DNA of 43,023 nucleotides from a bacterium. GTDB taxonomy: Bacteria > Patescibacteriota > Gracilibacteria > Absconditabacterales > Absconditicoccaceae. Made by a program: the position numbers and the translations under genes. Below, piece after piece: positions 7,918 through 19,368 of this stretch; position 1 is the stretch's first letter; each line of letters starts with the position of its first letter. The stretch is from NCBI GenBank assembly GCA_020631605.1, contig JAHDGZ010000008.1, positions 1 to 43,023 on the forward strand, read 5' to 3'. Below the pieces are notes generated by a model that was given only the letters and a program-made list of their open reading frames with translations, did no database searches and was not told the origin of the DNA.

Positions 7918-7945
7918 TTGCCTTTCTGTGCTAGAATGATATTCT
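7918..7945 (+). promoter_or_regulatory. Possible promoter of the secreted-protein gene
   Basis: TTGCCT (7918-7923), 16-nt spacer and TATTCT (7940-7945), 28 nt before the ATG at 7973. A second AT-rich -10-like run (TATACT) lies nearer the start, so the exact site is uncertain. Confidence 0.35.
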
Positions 7946-7972
7946 TTTGGGTATATATACTATAACATATCA

Positions 7973-8467
7973 ATGAATAAATCTACAGCTATCACCTTAG
8001 TTGCTGCATGACTCAATATGAGTGTATCGGCTCAAACAGATACTATTAGTTTAGACCTCGCACTCTCTATGCAAAAACCTTCACTACTACAAATTAGAGA
8101 TAGCTTGTGTACTGTAGCCGACACATTCTCTTTTGATCGTGAAACAGATGAACGCAGTGATACTATTCAACTCAATGAGTACTATAGCTTTCGAGTAGAC
8201 AAAAAGTGATTTCATATCAAACAAGCATGAAGTGATGAACTCTACTATCGTGTTGAATGATATAAACTCCTCACATGGCGAGATCTAGAAATTGAGTCAC
8301 TTGCAAAAGTTGACCCTAACACACGAACTATCAAAATGAACCGCGCTGACGCTGACGATCTCTCTGTAGATGATTTTAGCGACATCATTTTGGATGCTCT
8401 CTCTGGCGTTGATGCTTTTTTTAGAGAAGCTAAAGGTAACAAATTGAAATTTAGCAAAGTAGACTAA
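7973..8467 (+). CDS. Small secreted protein, 164 aa
   Basis: ATG 7973 opens a signal peptide (residues 1-20, MNKSTAITLVAAGLNMSVSA, one Gly encoded by UGA) with a predicted signal peptidase I site before Gln21. The mature part of about 144 residues is acidic, rich in Asp and Ser, with no cysteine pair pattern or family motif that I know. The stop lies 2 nt from the stop of the convergent recX gene with no terminator between them. Function unknown. Confidence 0.7.
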
Positions 8468-8469
8468 GG

Positions 8470-8937
8470 CTAATCTAGCAATCATGCCGCTCTATCTTCA
8501 ATAGTCTTCTTGATCAGATTGAAGTGGTATCATTGACGTTGCAACTTTTGGATGATTTCAACGGGATCCTCTCCCCTTTTTTTGCGTTTATCAATTTGTT
8601 TGATAATTCATTGTTGCATCCCTTTGGCGATATCTGATTCGTTTTCTTCTATTACTTCCTCAAGCGCTTCCTCTCTTATATGCTTGCTATAGAGTTTTGC
8701 TTTGACTGACTGTAATGGTTTTCATTTTTTGATCACTTCACTGTAGATGTAAGCGTCAGCAAAATGTTTATCATCGAGATAATTATTGGTTTTGAGATAC
8801 TCCATACTCTCTGCTATCTCCTCTTCCGGATATCATTTTTCTAATAATTTGAGACCCATCTCCCACTCAGTCTTTGGGTAACGACTGAGATAGTGCATTG
8901 CATATTGTATACAGGTTTTCTGTTTGGTTTTTGCCAT
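8470..8937 (-). CDS. recX: RecX family regulatory protein, 155 aa
   Basis: RecX proteins bind RecA filaments and modulate recombination. The frame (UGA read as Gly) has the family layout of three-helix repeats: an N-terminal unit with A-x-x-YLSRYPKTEWEM, an L-LEKGYPEEEI turn, then YLKTNNYLDDKHFADAYIYSE (about residues 47-67), which matches the RecX signature of a YLDD-x-x-FA core, then KKGKPLQSVKAKLYSKHI, and a last repeat ending in LQRQGYHFNLIKKTIE. The length of 155 residues is usual. It lies 25 nt downstream of the delta'-like gene on the same strand and is probably cotranscribed. recA itself is not in the window. Confidence 0.8.
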
Positions 8938-8962
8938 CTTGGCTTGTGTAGAAGTGGTAAAT

Positions 8963-9832
8963 TTATTGTCTCATACATGCTAAGGAAAAAAGCAGCGTAT
9001 CTATTGCTACATTTGATTGTCTCATACGAAGTGTTTTGATCACCTGGTCAGCACTTGAAAAATCTTTTTTCTGCTGCAGCCATATGAGTAGGGCATCTAT
9101 CACTCGCTGTGTTTGTCATGATTTTTCTACCTGTTGTAGTTGCTTGTAGAGTTTTACAGGTTCCTTTTTTGTCCAGTATTGTTGTATCTTGAGATAGTGG
9201 GATTGCATATCTACTCGCTTGTCAGGATTAGTGAGAAACTCCTCTACCACACCTGGTCTCCCTCATGCAAACTGCAACAATTCCTCGGTCATCTCATCTC
9301 AGTGAGAAGCAAAACAAGTACGTATTGTCTCATCTGGGACTAACACAAAAGGGATGAGTGTTGCTCTGGAGAGAATAGTCTTGAGTAGAGAGTCTTTGTT
9401 TTGGGTTGTTGCGATTATTTTTCTTCCTGGAAGAGGTTCTTCCATCGCTTTGAGTAATGCATTGATTGCTCACAATGACATTCTCTCAATATCTTCTATC
9501 AGTACATACTTGGTTCATCATGCTGGAGACTTGATCAACCGATGCACCAACTGTCTTGCTCACGCATCATGATATTTTAATCCATTGGGTAGGTCAATAT
9601 AGTCCGAATTATTTACCTTAATGGTATGTTTCTTCCCTAATTCTTCTGAACAATTCCTCATATGAAAAAAGTCTTGTGAGTATCATCCTATTTTCTTTTT
9701 GATTTCCTCAAGCGCTGCTTGTCTTTTTCACAATTTATTTGGTCCATGGATCAGCAAAAAAGGGAAATCGTCTCCTCTCTCCAAATTTTCTTGTAGTCTT
9801 TTCATCGCTTTTTGGTTTCCACAGTAGACCAT
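8963..9832 (-). CDS. holB: DNA polymerase III delta'/gamma-like clamp-loader subunit, 289 aa
   Basis: The clamp loader places the sliding clamp on DNA. Seen here: an N-terminal segment MVYCGNQKAMKRLQENLERG like the start of clamp-loader AAA+ domains; a P-loop-like IHGPNKLGKRQAAL (about residues 28-41) in which the Gly before Lys is UGA; a Walker-B-like KYVLIEDIERM followed by AINALLKAMEEP; then IIATTQNKDSLLKTILSRATLIPF, corresponding to the SRC region but with Ala in place of Cys; and GGRPG, the sensor-2-like motif. The C-terminal collar is short. The altered P-loop and SRC motif favour delta' (HolB) over the ATP-hydrolysing gamma/tau subunit. It is first in a unit with recX and divergent from the gene at 9892. 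Confidence 0.7.
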
Positions 9833-9891
9833 TTCTCTTGACTTAATTAATAATATATGTATCACGTTATCTTCTTTACTGTAGCAATTAT

Positions 9892-11310
9892 ATGGATCCT
9901 TTGCAACGCAAGTTTAGTCCTAACGACTGAGATGGAACTCAGTGGTTTGATAAGAATAAAATCGAAGCAAAACTACATGATCATATTGGCATACCACTAC
10001 AGATCATTAGTTGATATATAGACGCCCTATCTCTAGCGCTCATAGACTGATGAGAACATCTTTTTGCTGTTGGGGAAAATACTTCTCAGCAACTTTTCTC
10101 TTTGACAAAAGGATATGCGACAAATACCACCATCAGATCTCATCTTCATGAAGAACTATGATCTGCCATCCGAGACCTAAGAATTAATGCTACTACAAAA
10201 CTCCATAAAACTATTGAACATGGTGAACAACTATGAGCGTTGATTGCTGATACACGAGCACTCTATGAACAACACATAGAAGACTATATGACTGACTCTC
10301 ACAAGAGATATGATATTAATCGATATCTTAGAGCACTGACACAAACTAAGGTCATTAATCCTGTACTTAATGCCCCGAATAAAGCACTCACACTGGCAGC
10401 TGATTCTGTTATGTATCGCAAAGAACTGTGGGACTTATTTCGAGCTCTGGATAGAAAAGATCAACTAGTCCTTGTCACGAGAGCACTCAATGCTGCTCCT
10501 GTATGAATGGGCTCGTCTAAGATGCTTTCTGAGGCGATACTATGATCTCAATGGATTTCTGGGAAACCTGTAGACCTGAAAACACGTTGATGAAAAGCAC
10601 ACCTCTACTCTGGCATCATAGGCGTTACATGAGGAGCATTGATGTTGAGTTCTTTATATGATATCTTTCTCACCACTGGTGAAGTCAATCTTGATGCCAA
10701 ATCAACACTCACCTGACTACTTTGATTTCTGATACTCAAAGCAGGCATACCTCCACACCTAGTGAGCTTGTATGATGAGCTAAAAGAACGACCTATCTCT
10801 ATAGAAAAAGCTGCTGCTCTATACCGTGACAAATATGATCAAGACCCTACACTACGAATCAGCAAAATGAAAAAAGAAAGAGATGCATTCTATAAGTATA
10901 GGAATCAAAAAATCTGATTGGACTCATGACAAAAGTTGATGAGCAAAGAGTGATTTCAAGCAATTTGGAATATTGAAAACAAAGAGTGATGGAGTCTGTT
11001 GTGAGATATGGCGCCCTTACTATCTGGCTTCAAGCAAATTCTACAATCAGTGCTACAACAAGATATCCCTACCAAGAGGAAACTTAGTCGTGAAGTTGCT
11101 GATATACAATGACTAGCGTGAGCATCCCGATTGTTTGCAATCTTCCGATGAATAAGTACTACGGTATGATGAGATGAACAATGAGTAGACTTAGGACCTG
11201 CGTTCGAGTCTTCCCTTGCAACTTTCTTTTGGTTCTTGGGTCACTTCCTGTATCTGAAACAGCATGCTATGCAGATGAAAGATATGAAGAACACCAAAGA
11301 TAAGGACTAG
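9892..11310 (+). CDS. Hypothetical protein with one or two membrane segments, 472 aa
   Basis: A long UGA-rich frame (more than 20 in-frame UGAs), so it is invisible under the standard code. The N-terminal half is charged and helical. A hydrophobic stretch at about residues 240-265 (SGIIGVTGGALMLSSLYDIF) and another near the C-terminus (SSLATFFWFLGHFLYL, about 444-459) may be membrane helices. The middle has a Lys/Arg-rich region. No family recognised. It is first in an apparent operon with elp3 (27-nt gap) and the GH73 gene. A structural or anchoring role is possible but not shown. Confidence 0.65.
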
Positions 11311-11337
11311 CATTTATACAAATCATGATCGTTCTCT

Positions 11338-13197
11338 ATGTTCGAATCGCTTATACATTCCATCAATAGTTCGAAACTCACCAACAAAGATGATCTTGTT
11401 CACCTCAAGAGACAATTTGCTCGTGAGATGAAGTTACAAGATATTCCGTCAAATATACAGTTGATTGCAACCTACAACCAGATGGTCAAAGATAGTGAAA
11501 TAGAGCCTCAAGAATCAATTGAGAAACTACTCACCAAAAGTCCCATTAGAAGTCAGTCAGGTATTGTTTCTGTACAAGTACTCACCAAACCTTTTTGGTG
11601 TCCAGGAAAGTGTATTTTCTGTCCCAATGACTTCACTATGCCCAAGAGTTATATCAATACAGAACCTGGTGCCATGAGAGCTTTGCTCAACAATTTTGAT
11701 CCCATCAAACAGGTCTATAACAGGCTATTGAGTCTCACTATGACAGGACATAAAATTGATAAAATAGAGATGATTATCTTATGATGAACACGAGATGTGT
11801 ATCCAGAAGAATACAAAGAGATTTTCGTAAAAAGCTTGTATGATGCCTGTAATACTTTCCCAGAATTTTATACACATGTCTCACTCAAGAGTGATCAAAA
11901 AAAAGCACTAAGCTATACCGTGGAAGATTACGAAATCGAGTATCCAGAAACTATCGAAGAATCTCAGAAAATTAATGAGACGTGATCAAGTAGAATTATA
12001 TGACTTACTGTTGAAACAAGACCAGAATATGTAACGGACGAGAACTGTCGCTTTTGGAGAAAACTATGAGTGACTAGACTAGAGATGGGGATTCAAAGTT
12101 CTGATGATGCAGTACTCAAGGCCAACAAAAGATGACATGATCATGAGTGTAGTAGACAGGCAGTTCATAAACTCAGACAATATGGATTTAAAATGTCCGT
12201 ACATTTGATGCCTGGCTTATACACATCTACATATGAAAAAGATATCAAAACATTTCATGATGTGTATGATGATCCTTTTGTGAAGCCTGATGAAATTAAA
12301 TTTTACCCCACCTCAGTCATTCCCAATACCGAACTACATGATTTGTACAAAGCTGGTACATACAAACCACTAGAAACTTGAGTTATCAAAAAAATCATAT
12401 CGGAGACATTTCAACATATCATCCCGCCTTATACAAGAATCAAAAGACTTATCAGAGATATTCCATCTACTGAAATTGTTGCGTGAAGTAGTGTCACCAA
12501 CTTAAGTCAACTCACAAGAAAAGAAATTAGAGAAAAAATAGTGGAAACTGAAGAGTCAGCACACCTCTACTCAAAACTCTATGCAAATTATCATTTGTTT
12601 GAGTCTTTTGATAACTGGCTAAAGGCATATTCGCTGACTGCATTGTGACCACAAGAGATGCAGACATCTATTGTATGACATGATCCAGATATCGTTAGCT
12701 ACAGAAACTTTGTTGCATTAGATACTAGGTCTAGAGAGATCAAGCATAGATCTATCCGCTACAAAGGCATGCCAGCAGTACTAGAAGAAAGTAATCAAAA
12801 CAATCTTGTCATAAGAGAATATGTCTCGTCTGTATGACGTGAGTTCTTTATCAGTTTTGAAGATTCATTAGGTTACTTATATGGATTTACCAGACTCCTC
12901 TTGCCAGATCCAGAGCAAACAGTAGAACGAGAAGCGCTATGACCAACATCAGCTATGATTAGAGAACTTCATGTGTACGGAAAACTTGCGTGACTTTCAC
13001 CTCTCTCCTCTCTAGAAACAACATCTATCCAACATACGGGTCTTGGTAGTCAGCTGATGACTATAGCAGAGCATATTGCTCAAAAATCATGATTTGAAAA
13101 ATTAGTTGTCATCTCTTGAGTATGAGTACGTTGATTCTATCACAAAATCTGATATGTGTCAGATGGTACGTATGTGAGTAGAAGATTGACAGAATAG
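11338..13197 (+). CDS. elp3: Elongator protein 3-like tRNA U34 acetyltransferase, 619 aa
   Basis: Elp3 uses a radical SAM domain and an acetyl-CoA domain to start carboxymethyl-type modification of U34 in tRNA anticodons. Both domains are visible. The radical SAM cluster motif is CPGKCIFCP (about residues 97-105, CxxxCxxC spacing as in Elp3), then a TRPEYV segment, the MGIQSSDDAVL stretch and MPGLYTSTYEKD. The C-terminal GNAT domain has HVYGKLAGLSPL, QHTGLGSQLM (the acetyl-CoA loop) and VVISGVGVRGFYHKIGY. Length and order match single-subunit Elp3 of archaea and some bacteria. Several family-conserved glycines are UGA (for example the GG after MIIL). No other Elongator subunit is seen, as expected for stand-alone Elp3. 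It lies in an operon with the genes on either side. Confidence 0.93.
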
Positions 13198-13239
13198 GCA
13201 TCTAGGAGTATACTTAGACTGTTAGATTTACTTCTACAC

Positions 13240-14940
13240 ATGTCTACTATGATTATGTATTCTTGAGTAGCATTTGCTCCAGAGAGCAAATCAAAATATA
13301 CTGAGATAAATGAACTACATGACCTCATCACTAGACAAGAAGAACCTTCTGCAGAAGACGTATGAGCATATTTTTCATCTTGGGGAATAAGTGTTTCTCC
13401 TATCGTCAGTCGAGAAAATAATGATTTGGTTATCCTGATCCATGCACTGAATGATATTTCAAAACAATATCAAAACCATGACAACTATGATAGTGCATAT
13501 ATCAAAGGCTTGGATGATATACAACTCTACGAAGAGAACCGATGATGGATAGGCGCTGAGCTCATCAGAACTATAACCAAGATTGAAGAACTCTCATGGG
13601 AGGCGACTGCGAAAGAAATCGAAGAAATTACCGCGAGTAATAGTGAAGATGAGATAAAAACCAAAAAGTTGCTCCCTCTATTGCAACGTGCCATGAACGC
13701 TGGATATGACAAACTAGTCGATGTCCTTCCCCACATACAGCAACATATAGCTACTGAGAGCCAAGAGTTGGCTCAGTTGCTCAAAAATGGTGTCAAACAA
13801 CTTGAACCTCATGCAAAAAATGCTGCTCTGATTGGTATAGCTTGATTACTACTCACTCTTGGATCAAAGAAGAAAACAGGAAGTCAGATGAGCATATCAG
13901 CTCAGGCATCCTCAGATACAAGTAGCTATGTTGAAACTTTTGATACTGCTGAACAGATCTTTCCACTGGATTCAATTGCTTCTGCAACTGATAATTCTGT
14001 GAGCCATGTACCAGAGATAGAAAACGTAAGAGTTATACAACCATCTGATATAACCCCCAAATTAGCTGCAAGTGAGGTAGTAGCAGATACTGCTCATCAG
14101 TCTGATTCAGATCAACTCATCGATAATAACCTGGAAAGTAATAATGAAGGCATCACTACAGTTACTATTAAATCATGACAAACGCCCTACTCACAGATCA
14201 AAAAAGAAATCTATGAGGGGCATGATGTTGATACTATCATCTCTGAACACTATCCCGAACTAAATACAGAAGAAAGTCGCTATAACCTCTTTCTCACTAT
14301 CGTGAAACACTTTCACCATAACTTCTTTTTTCTGCCCAATGGATATCCTAAAACTCAGTTTCATGCTGGAGACACATTAGATCTATCTTTTGATAAAATA
14401 GTAGCATCATCACAAACGAACACTACATTTTGGTTAAAAGAAATGACTCTATCTTTTTGAAAAGAATATGAAAAAAAAGAAGCACATAAAGAAAGAATGG
14501 CCTTTGTTCAAAAATACTCTCGTGCTGCTATTGATGATATGCGCTCGTCATGAGTACCTGCTAGCATTACCTTAGCACAATCTATGCTTGAGTCAGACGA
14601 AGGTAAATCGTCACTCTCTAAAGGTCATAATAATTTTTTTGGTATCAAATGTCGATGAAGAAATTGTGCTCCTGGGCATTGCGTCAAGTATCATGATAGC
14701 ATGGAAAATTCTAATGATAGATACAAGACTTACCCTTCAGCGTTAGCCTCTTTCTCTGATCATAGCAGATTCTTAAAAAAAGACAACTATGCTGCTCTGT
14801 GGGAATTAGAAAGCACAGACTATAAATGACGAGCTAAGTGACTCAAAAAAGCGTGATACGCTACTGACCCCAACTATGCGAATCTGCTCATCCGAATCAT
14901 AGAACGTTATGACTTACATAACTTCGACAACTGATCATAA
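13240..14940 (+). CDS. GH73/FlgJ-type endo-beta-N-acetylglucosaminidase, 566 aa
   Basis: The last ~150 residues are a peptidoglycan glucosaminidase of the FlgJ/GH73 type: IDDMRSSGVPASITLAQSMLESDEGKS with Glu451 in the catalytic acid position, then NNFFGIKC, the YKTYPSALASFSDHSRFLKK strand typical of the family, and YATDPNYANLLIRIIERYDL. Before it come a Ser/Asp/Thr-rich linker (about residues 210-310) and a region like a LysM-type beta/alpha segment. A hydrophobic helix near residues 200-210 (AALIGIAGLLLTLG) may be a membrane anchor. The start is uncertain: ATG 13240 is used, but the frame is open to the elp3 stop, with AGGAG at 13204-13208 and a CTG nearby. The gene is convergent with the SLT-like gene, the stop codons being 3 nt apart. 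Confidence 0.8.
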
Positions 14941-14943
14941 CTA

Positions 14944-15774
14944 TTATTGAGTACTTATTGCTCTCAACATTGATGTAACAATACCGTTTCTTGATGCTCA
15001 TGAGAAATTGTCTCCAAAATTATCATACACATATGATGGTGCAGCAGGTCGTATTTCTCACCAGATGTTTCATCATCATAATCAGTTGTATAGTGCTGAG
15101 TGATATATCACTCCTGACATAGATCGATTGTCGTATCATAATTCTACCACTAATCCTTCAGACCTGTTTGCGTTTGCATATCGATCATGTTTTTCTTTGC
15201 TAAATGCGAGATAATCCTCTACTGCACCAAAAAACTCACCGAGAGATAAATCGTTTGTTCCATAATCCTTACTGATGATTTGGAATGGTCACCATCAGTT
15301 ATTTGTACCTGATTGGCGACAATCTGACTCTCTGTACCAAACTGCCTGTAACAAACTAGTAGGATGATCATACAATCGACTTAGTGTATCTACGTAGTCA
15401 TAAAGAGCAAAACATGCATCTGGCAACGATACTAAACCATTCATCTGCGAGCTATATTCATCAAAAAATGTAGTAGACATAGCTTGTACTTCATTTTCCT
15501 GTCTAGCTTTTTTGTCTAGTAATGGTTGGTGCATTGTTGCAGCTAGTGATCACAAGAGGTACTTGAGACGTTCATTTGATGAGTAAGTTTCTTCTAGAGT
15601 CAGTAGCTGTTTGAGAAAATTTCGACGGAGCATATCATTGTTCGCTGCATATTGATTAAGCTTTTCTTCTACTGCTTGCATCAGCTCTTCATCTTGTGTG
15701 GTTGCTTCATAGCTATAGACTGGTGAGACCATTCAGACAAGTAGCAGCATAATGAGTAGGAACCTCATGAACAT
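14944..15774 (-). CDS. Putative secreted lytic transglycosylase, 276 aa
   Basis: A signal peptide (MFMRFLLIMLLLVGMVSPVYS, ATG 15774; a second ATG is at 15768) is followed by a helical region. The segment LLQAVWYRESDCRQSGTNNG (about residues 141-160) and GPFQI (about 163-167) match the SLT/lysozyme-like pattern in which a Glu (here Glu149) is the catalytic acid and a G-x-FQI/MQI motif lines the cleft. The C-terminal half has many glycines, most encoded by UGA, including a run of four Gly. It would cleave the glycan backbone of peptidoglycan outside the membrane. The match is by motif only, so other lysozyme-fold enzymes are possible. Confidence 0.6.
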
Positions 15775-15885
15775 ATCTAGTAGTACTATCAGATAAACAA
15801 TATGAATCTACTGATGATGTTTTTTCTTGCAAGCATCTTCAACAAATCTACAATTTCTCATACTCTTTAGCAGTATATGCATGCT

Positions 15886-16182
15886 ATGACACTACTTGGA
15901 AAAGAAGACTTACAAAAACTTATGAAACTAACGAACATCAATCTCACTGAAGATGATAATGAATGACTACAGAAAAACTTAGATAGTATCATTTGATTTT
16001 TGGAACAATTGAATGCCATTGATACAACAGACATAGAACCACTGACTCACCCCATTTCTGGTCATACTTTGACCTTAGAAGAACAAGTCCCTACTAACTG
16101 TGATGATCCTGCTGCCTATTTAGAAAACATAAAGCATCGTATGGTCAACAATGCCATCAAAATAAAATCTATGTTATCGTAG
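15886..16182 (+). CDS. gatC: Asp/Glu-tRNA amidotransferase subunit C, 98 aa
   Basis: GatC is the small subunit that wraps GatA and GatB in the amidotransferase that makes Gln-tRNA(Gln) and Asn-tRNA(Asn). The family layout is clear: an N-terminal helix EDLQKLMKLTNINLTEDD, a second helix LQKNLDSIIGFLEQLNAIDTTDI (two UGA glycines), EPLTHP, then a loop and the C-terminal KIKSMLS. The length is as expected. An in-frame ATG three codons upstream (15877) is an alternative start. gatA and gatB are not in the window, so the complex is encoded in several places. Confidence 0.88.
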
Positions 16183-16302
16183 AGCTATCAGCTGCTAAAT
16201 AACGTTTTTTTTGCTTGTAACCATAGCTTAGTTTGGTATATACATGACTAGTATAGACCTTCAAGGTCGAATTTTTATATTTGCGTAACATAAGAACAAC
16301 AA

Positions 16303-18420
16303 ATGGCTAATGAAAACACACCACTCGACAGAGTGAGAAATGTCGGTATCATCGCTCATATCGATGCAGGAAAAACTACTACTACAGAAAGAATTTTGTA
16401 CTATACTGGTAAAAAACATAAGATCGGTGAAGTACATGATGGAGCTGCAGAAATGGATTGGATGGAGCAAGAACAAGAAAGAGGTATTACTATCACCTCT
16501 GCTGCTACCACATGTTTCTGGAATAACCATCACATCAATATTATTGATACTCCAGGTCACGTAGACTTTACTATTGAAGTAGAAAGATCTCTCAAAGTTC
16601 TTGATGGTGCTGTTGTTGTTTTCTCATCATCTGATGGAGTACAGCCTCAAACAGAAACTGTTCGAAGACAAGCTGACAAATATGGAGTACCAAGAATGTG
16701 TTTCGTAAACAAGATGGATAAAATTGGTGCTGACTACAATATGTGTCTCGAATCAATCAAAGAAAGATTATCAAATAAATGAGTTGCTATACAAATGCCA
16801 GTTGGTCAAGCTGACGAATTCGCAGGAATCATTAGTCTCATTACTATGAAATACTATACTTTTGAAGGTGCTAATGGAGAACAACAGGTAGAACGTGACA
16901 TACCAGCTGATATGCTAGATAAAGCAAACGCTGCGAGAGAAAGTATGTTGGATACAATATCTGCTTTCGATGATGATTTGGCTATGAAATTCTTAGAAGG
17001 AGAAGAAATCTCACAAGAATTAGTAATCAAAGCTATCAGAACATGAGTGCTAAAGGATGAGTTATACCCAGTACTATGTGGTAGTGCTCTAAAAAATGCT
17101 GGAGTACAAATGATGCTAGACGCATGTGTAAACTTTCTTCCTTCTCCGCTAGATATTGGTTGAGTAAATGGAAGCAACCCAGACAACACAGAAGAAGGGA
17201 TGTTTAGAAAAGCTGACAATAGTGAACCTGCAGCTGCACTAGCATTTAAGGTTATGACAGATCCTTTTGTTGGAACACTTACATTTGTAAGAGTCTACTC
17301 AGGAATAATCAAATCTGGAGATGCTTTATTGAATCCTATTACAGGTCAAAAAGAAAGAGTTGGACGTCTCTTGTTGATGCACTCTAACAAAAGAGAAGAA
17401 ATATCAGAGATTGGTGCTGGACATATTGCAGCATTTCTTGGACTAAAAGATACTTTTACTGGACATACTCTTTGTGATATCAAAGATCCTATACTTCTAG
17501 AAAGTATGGACTTCCCTGATCCAGTGATTTCAATTGCTATTGAACCAAATAGTAAAAAAGATCAAGAAAAAATGTGACTGGCTCTTTCTAAATTGATGAA
17601 AGAAGATCCATCATTCAAAGCTCACACAGACGAAGAGTCATGACAAACAATTATTGCTGGTATGGGAGAACTGCACTTAGAAATTATTGTTGATAGACTT
17701 AAGAGAGAAAATAAAGTAGAAGTAACAACTGGTAAACCTCAAGTTGCCTTTAGAGAAGCAATCTCATGAACTGCTGAGGGAGAGGGAGTTTTCAAAAGAC
17801 AAACTGGTGGACGTGGACAATTTGGTCACTGTGAAATCAGAATTGAAAATATTCGTGGAAATGAAGATGGAAATAACTTTGAATTTATTGATGAGATCAA
17901 AGGAGGTTCTGTTCCTAAGGAATTTATCCCTGCTGTTAGAAAGGGAGCTGAAGAAACAATGAAACAAGGTATTCTAGCTGGATATCCAATCATTGGAGTA
18001 AGTGTTGCTCTCTTTGATGGTAGTTACCATGATGTAGATTCATCTGAAGTTGCCTTTAAGGTTGCTACTAGAATAGCTTTCAAAAATGCTTTCATGAAAG
18101 CAGGTCCAACACTATTGGAACCAGTGATGAAAGTTGAAGTAGTTACTCCTGATGATTACGTTGGAGATGTAATGGGAGATATCAGTAGTAGACGTGGAAT
18201 GATCCAAGGACAAGAGCAAAGATGAACAGCTACTGTAATATTGGCTAAGGTACCATTGGCAGAGATGTTCGGATATGCTACTACTCTTAGATCTGCAACA
18301 CAAGGAAGAGCTAGTTATAGTATGGAATTTACAGATTATGAACCAGTACCAAAAAATGTTGCTGATGAAGTAATCAAGGAGAGATCAGGACAAGTCCAAG
18401 CTTTGGATGAAGTTGAATAA
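16303..18420 (+). CDS. fusA: Elongation factor G, 705 aa
   Basis: EF-G drives translocation of tRNA and mRNA on the ribosome at the cost of GTP. All G motifs are present: [13 protein letters not shown] (G1), RGITITSA (G2), DTPGHVD (G3), NKMD (G4) and CGSALKN (G5), followed by domains II-V with [20 protein letters not shown] and [12 protein letters not shown]. The length of 705 is normal. Seven glycines are encoded by UGA, at positions that are Gly across the family (for example [23 protein letters not shown] and EQRGTA); this is the clearest proof in the window of UGA = Gly. The low UGA share here compared with neighbouring genes fits a highly expressed gene. A terminator follows. Confidence 0.97.
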
Positions 18421-18450
18421 GAACTCACGTATATACTTACTTGCCTTAAA

Positions 18451-18478
18451 AGATTCCCCACTCTGGGGAGTCTTTTTA
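18451..18478 (+). terminator. Intrinsic terminator of fusA
   Basis: AGATTCCCCA (18451-18460) pairs with TGGGGAGTCT (18464-18473) with one wobble and a 3-nt loop, then a run of T. It lies 31 nt after the fusA stop. Confidence 0.85.
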
Positions 18479-18544
18479 TATTCTGTAATATTATATATAT
18501 ATTTTCTTTTTTGTAATCATGTCAGTACTATTTCTGCCACATAT

Positions 18545-18573
18545 TTGACAAGAAAAGGCTGAGTGTTTATAAT
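18545..18573 (+). promoter_or_regulatory. Consensus sigma-70 promoter
   Basis: TTGACA (18545-18550), exactly 17 nt, TATAAT (18568-18573): a perfect match to the housekeeping consensus, 33 nt before the ATG at 18607. It shows that this genome uses a classical primary sigma factor. Confidence 0.75.
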
Positions 18574-18606
18574 GTGAGTATAAGATTTATCTACTCTGTA
18601 CTAGCA

Positions 18607-19338
18607 ATGCATACTCTAAAACACTTTCTTGTTATTCTTTCATGAGTTATATGACTTTCACTCTTTGTGCCAATCCTTGCGCATCATGAACATAGCAATT
18701 TAGTCGCAGGCACTGATGAAACAACATTTAGTACTGCATCTACAGATTTAGAAGATCGTGAGATTTTGTATGTCACTTCACCTAATCCATACTATAGGTC
18801 TAATCAAAGAGACTGATTTATTGAACCCAGGTATGTATACAAAAATGAGCGTGAAGAAGAAGTGGAGGTAGACATCATTACGACACCTTATGGTATGTTG
18901 GATGAATTTGTTGATCAATACGAAGCATACTATGATAGATGTGGTAACCCGGAAATACTTAGAGGTAATGAAAGATTTGAATGTCTTTTTTCCATACCTG
19001 AAAGTACAGGTACGGAGTTAGGTATGATGATACAAGCATCTGAAGAAAACTTGAGCTATATGAAATGGTTAAAAAATAAACTACGAAGAGTATGAACTAC
19101 TGATGAACAGTTAGAGATTTTGAAAAATCTTCGTTACAAACTTTGGATGATCAATCCAGAATTTGCATATAACTACTGAGTAGATGTACGAGAAATGGAT
19201 ATGATTATAAGTTATGCTATGTGAGAACTAAATCATCATACCATCACTGCCCCTGGACCATATCCTATGCCATACCCTATGCCTTATCCTCCTATGATTG
19301 AAGACATCGTTGAAGTAGAATATAATATGGATGAATAA
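18607..19338 (+). CDS. Secreted hypothetical protein, 243 aa
   Basis: A signal peptide (residues 1-26, MHTLKHFLVILSGVIGLSLF then VPILA, two UGA glycines) leads an acidic, Tyr-rich mature protein. The last 30 residues hold a Pro-Tyr-Met repeat (PYPMPYPMPYPPM) and an acidic tail. Cysteines at about residues 112 and 124 could form one disulphide. No family recognised. A consensus promoter drives it, and the PrgI-like gene follows at 30 nt, so the two are likely cotranscribed and may share a function in the envelope. Confidence 0.7.
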
Positions 19339-19368
19339 TTTTGTTCACTAATCTCCTATCCAACAGCT

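Noticed and set aside
15800-15870. A 22-codon hydrophobic peptide frame (MNLLMMFFLASIF...) before gatC
   Set aside because: It is too short and lacks a promoter, ribosome site or conserved context; it may be chance in AT-rich sequence.
16303-18420. UGA read as Trp (code 4, as in Mycoplasma)
   Set aside because: The TGA positions in EF-G fall on conserved glycines and TGG is used for tryptophan (DWMEQE, CFWNN).
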